Source of the DNA: Propionibacteriaceae bacterium
GTDB lineage: Bacteria; Actinomycetota; Actinomycetes; Propionibacteriales; Propionibacteriaceae
Assembly (NCBI GenBank): GCA_017306015.1
Contig: JAFKJK010000007.1
Location: forward strand, 372,001-436,000
Direction: 5' to 3'
Length of the DNA stretch: 64,000 bases
How positions within the stretch are numbered: position 1 is the first letter of the stretch; every line of letters starts with the position of its first letter. The notes under the pieces were generated by a model, which was not told the origin of the DNA, ran no database searches, and worked only from the letters and a program-made list of their open reading frames with translations. A program made the translations under genes and the position numbers. Positions 61,630 to 64,000 of this stretch are shown in pieces.

Positions 61630-63156
61630 TCAGTCGTGGAAGACCTCGACCTTCGCACCGAGGGCGTTCAGCCGGTTCGGCAGGTCCTCGTAGCCGCGGT
61701 TGATCACGTACACGTCCCGCAGGACGCTGGTGCCCTTGGCCGCCAGCGCAGCGAGCAGCAGGCACACGGCGGGACGCAGCGCCTGCGGGCAGACGATCTC
61801 CTGCCCCCGCCAGCGGGTCGGCCCGGTGACGACGATCCGGTGCGGGTCGAGCAACTGGACGTCGGCACCCAGCTTGGTGAGGTCGAGCAGGTGGATCGCC
61901 CGGTTCTCGTACACCCAGTCGTGGATCATCGTGCGGCCCTCGGCCGTCGCGGCGATCACCGCGAAGAACGGCAGGTTGTCGATGTTCAGCCCGGGGAAGG
62001 GCATGGGGTGGATCTTGTCGGCCGCCGCGTGCAGGACCGACGGCCGGACGGTGATGTCGACCAGCCGCGTCCGGCCGTTATGGGACGGGTACTCCTCGCT
62101 CAACCGGTAGTCCAGGCCCATCTCGGCCAGGATCGCGAGTTCGACGTCCAGGAACTCGATCGGCGCGCGCTGGATGGTGAGCTCGGAGTTGGTGACGATG
62201 GCGGCGGTCAGCAGGCTCATCGCCTCGATCGGGTCCTCGGAGGGGGAATAGGTGACGTCGGCCTCGATGTGGCCGCGTCCATGGACGACCAGCGTGGTGG
62301 TGCCGATGCCGTCGACCGCGATGCCCAGGTCGTTGAGGAAGAAGCACAGGTCCTGGACCATGTAGTTGCTCGAGGCATTGCGGATCTCCGTCCGCCCCGG
62401 GAAGAGGGCAGCGGCCATCAGGACGTTCTCGGTGACGGTGTCGCCGCGCTCGGTAAGGGTGATCCGGAGGTTCTCCTGCTGCACGTCGGCCACCTCGGAG
62501 TGGTAGTAGCCGCGGGTTGTCGCCACCGCGAGACCGAAGTGCCGCAGGGCGTGCAGGTGGGGGGTGATCGTGCGGGCGCCGAGGTTGCAGCCGCCGGCGT
62601 ACGGCAGGTCGAAGGTGGACTCCGAGTGCAGCAGCGGGCCGAGGAACATGATGATGGAACGGGTCCTGCGGGCGGCGGCCACGTCCATGTTGGCCAGGTT
62701 GAGGCGCTCGGGACGGATCAGTTCCAGTTCGCTCTTGTCCTGGGACCAGGTGGCCCGGACGCCGATGCTGGTCAGTACTTCGAGCAGCCGGTTGACCTCC
62801 TCGATCTGGGCGATCCCGCGCAGCACGGTGCGTCCCCGGTTGATCAGGGACGCGCACAGCAGCGCCACGGCGGCGTTCTTCGAGGAACGCACCTCGATGG
62901 CCCCGTGGAGGGTGACCGGTCCCTGGATCCGCAGGTGCGTCGGACCGCCGGGGCCCGGGGTGATCAGGGGACTCTCCAGCGCACCCGCGATCCGGTTGAT
63001 CATCTCCAGGCTGAGGTTCTGGCCGCCGGACTCGATCCGGTGCACGGCGCTCTGCGAGGTGCCGAGCACGTCCGCCAGCTCCTGCTGGGTCAGGCCGCGC
63101 TGTTTTCGCGCGTCCCGAATGAGCGTGCCGATACTGCGGGGGAGGAGTTCCGTCAC
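61630..63156 (-). CDS. XRE-family HTH fused to MurA-like enolpyruvyl transferase
   Basis: 508 residues. Residues 8-62 are an XRE helix-turn-helix ([32 protein letters not shown]). Residues 74-505 are an EPSP-synthase/MurA fold: SKNAA with Lys93-Asn94, the reactive-loop Cys190 in [10 protein letters not shown], an Asp in PGLNID that corresponds to the PGFPTD aspartate of MurA, and VYENRAIHL for the ENRF block. All catalytic residues seem present although motifs deviate. It may be a second, regulated UDP-GlcNAc enolpyruvyl transferase or a transcription factor sensing UDP-GlcNAc/PEP. Divergent from lpd with a candidate operator between them. Confidence 0.87.
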   Translation of the reverse strand: MTELLPRSIGTLIRDARKQRGLTQQELADVLGTSQSAVHRIESGGQNLSLEMINRIAGALESPLITPGPGGPTHLRIQGPVTLHGAIEVRSSKNAAVALLCASLINRGRTVLRGIAQIEEVNRLLEVLTSIGVRATWSQDKSELELIRPERLNLANMDVAAARRTRSIIMFLGPLLHSESTFDLPYAGGCNLGARTITPHLHALRHFGLAVATTRGYYHSEVADVQQENLRITLTERGDTVTENVLMAAALFPGRTEIRNASSNYMVQDLCFFLNDLGIAVDGIGTTTLVVHGRGHIEADVTYSPSEDPIEAMSLLTAAIVTNSELTIQRAPIEFLDVELAILAEMGLDYRLSEEYPSHNGRTRLVDITVRPSVLHAAADKIHPMPFPGLNIDNLPFFAVIAATAEGRTMIHDWVYENRAIHLLDLTKLGADVQLLDPHRIVVTGPTRWRGQEIVCPQALRPAVCLLLAALAAKGTSVLRDVYVINRGYEDLPNRLNALGAKVEVFHD

Positions 63157-63167
63157 AAGGCCACCTT

Positions 63168-63188
63168 ATCTCACATGGGATATGAGAC
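63168..63188. promoter_or_regulatory. Candidate XRE operator upstream of the HTH-MurA gene
   Basis: ATCTCACAT and ATATGAGAC form an imperfect inverted repeat (7 of 9 pairs) around GGG, 12 bp upstream of the HTH-MurA start and 52 bp before lpd. It is a local AT-rich spot in a GC-rich gap, so autoregulation or control of both genes is plausible. Confidence 0.45.
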
Positions 63189-63240
63189 GCACCCGGGAGG
63201 GCACGTCACCGCCCCGGAGGGCGGCGCTAGAGTGACCAGC

Positions 63241-64000
63241 ATGACCCAACACTTCGACGTTGTCGTACTCGGTGCCGGCCCCGGTGGCTACGTCGCCGCC
63301 ATCCGCGCGGCCCAACTGGGCAAGAGCGTCGCGGTGATCGAGAAGCAGTGGTGGGGAGGGGTGTGCCTGAACGTGGGCTGCATCCCGACCAAGGCTCTGT
63401 TGCGCAACGCCGAGATCGCGCACATCTTCACTCGTGACGCCGACATGTTCGGGATCGAGGGCGAGGTCAGGTTCAACTACGAGACCGCGTTCAGCCGGAG
63501 CCGGACGGTGTCCGACCGCATGGTCAAGGGCGTCCACTTCCTGATGCGGAAGAACAAGATCACCGAACTGGACGGGTGGGGGACGTTCACCGGCCCGAAG
63601 GCCATCAGCGTCGCCGCCGCGGACGGCAGCCAGACCGAGGTGACGTTCGACGCCTGCATCATCGCGGTCGGCGCGACCACCAAGCTGCTGCCGGGCACCC
63701 AGCGCAGCGCGCGGGTGTTCACCTACGAGGAGCAGATCCTGTCTGCCGACCTGCCGGCGTCCATCGTCATCTGCGGCGCCGGCGCGATCGGCACCGAGTT
63801 CGGCTACGTCCTGGCGAACTACGGCGTGGACGTGACCATCGTGGAGTACCTCGACCGGATGGTGCCGAACGAGGACGCGGACGTGTCCGCCGAGCTGGCC
63901 AAGGCGTACCGCAAGCTCGGGGTGAAGGTGATGACGGCCACCAAGGTCGACGCCATCGAGGAGACCGACTCCGGCGTCCGGGTGCGGGTCAGCCCGGCCG
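63241..64000 (+). CDS. lpd: Dihydrolipoyl dehydrogenase, 3' truncated by window edge
   Basis: The ATG at 63241 opens a frame with no stop by 64000; 253 residues are visible. [23 protein letters not shown] is the FAD site, [16 protein letters not shown] carries the redox-active disulfide, and [21 protein letters not shown] is the NAD site. It matches the actinobacterial E3 type that serves pyruvate and 2-oxoglutarate dehydrogenases. The C-terminal dimerisation domain lies beyond the window. A TAGAGT just before the start may be a -10 element. Confidence 0.93.
   Translation, partial: MTQHFDVVVLGAGPGGYVAAIRAAQLGKSVAVIEKQWWGGVCLNVGCIPTKALLRNAEIAHIFTRDADMFGIEGEVRFNYETAFSRSRTVSDRMVKGVHFLMRKNKITELDGWGTFTGPKAISVAAADGSQTEVTFDACIIAVGATTKLLPGTQRSARVFTYEEQILSADLPASIVICGAGAIGTEFGYVLANYGVDVTIVEYLDRMVPNEDADVSAELAKAYRKLGVKVMTATKVDAIEETDSGVRVRVSPA

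Overview
The window looks like chromosomal DNA of a high-G+C actinobacterium. Support comes from the genes rbpA, a separate lnt / polyprenol-phosphate-mannose synthase / fxsA cluster, the short type of 6-phosphogluconate dehydrogenase, lysine 6-aminotransferase, metX-metW and strongly GC-rich third codon positions. A member of the Propionibacteriales would fit, but no marker here fixes the family.

Positions 1 to about 12,407 are the right-hand part of an integrated genomic island, and codon use there is visibly less GC-rich than in the rest. It carries a four-gene, same-strand, mostly overlapping operon that looks like an anti-phage system. The genes encode a DUF499-type ATPase (cut by the window edge), a DUF262/HNH GmrSD-like protein, a PD-(D/E)xK nuclease resembling HamA, and a large Ski2-like helicase resembling HamB. 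A DUF4365 nuclease-like gene, an acetyltransferase and a tyrosine recombinase follow. Just upstream of the recombinase gene lie phased repeats and a 23-bp copy of a tRNA 3' end (probably tRNA-Pro), which I read as the right attachment site. The intact tRNA and the rest of the operon should lie to the left of the window.

Positions 12,408 to about 18,300 hold a gene-poor stretch with possible transposase debris, then small accessory genes: a DUF4241 protein, an orphan, a GH25 lysozyme, an ABM-like protein, DUF2249, a GyrI-like protein and a lactonase. From 18,336 to 22,571 a tight reverse-strand operon encodes lysine catabolism: lysine 6-aminotransferase, 2-oxoadipate dioxygenase/decarboxylase (HglS type) and an aminoadipate-semialdehyde-type dehydrogenase. 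Positions 22,658 to 31,424 hold a quinone-reductase-like enzyme, an LpqC-like lipoprotein esterase, glucose-6-phosphate dehydrogenase, a Tat-exported protein with five 52-residue repeats, a GH15 enzyme and an exported beta-helix protein.

Positions 31,553 to 33,771 hold an autoregulated TetR gene followed by an ABC exporter whose ATPase is broken by a one-base frameshift. Positions 33,990 to 39,313 hold an MFS protein and then a KimA-like potassium-transporter gene coupled to a short KdpD-like kinase and KdpE, preceded by helically phased direct repeats. After an adenylate-kinase-like protein with a lost P-loop come 6-phosphogluconate dehydrogenase, several transporters, ThpR, a GatB/YqeY protein and metX-metW. 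MetW and a 5'-3' exonuclease converge on a repeat array (47,401-47,656) that supplies both stop codons.

From 48,640 to the end are mostly ordinary housekeeping genes: lnt-ppm-fxsA, rbpA, an MFS/GDPD pair, a MarR-regulated exporter, pdxY with an ArsB-like permease and a stress protein, a TIM-barrel glycosidase, a membrane protein, an XRE-HTH/MurA fusion with a possible autoregulatory operator, and the start of lpd.
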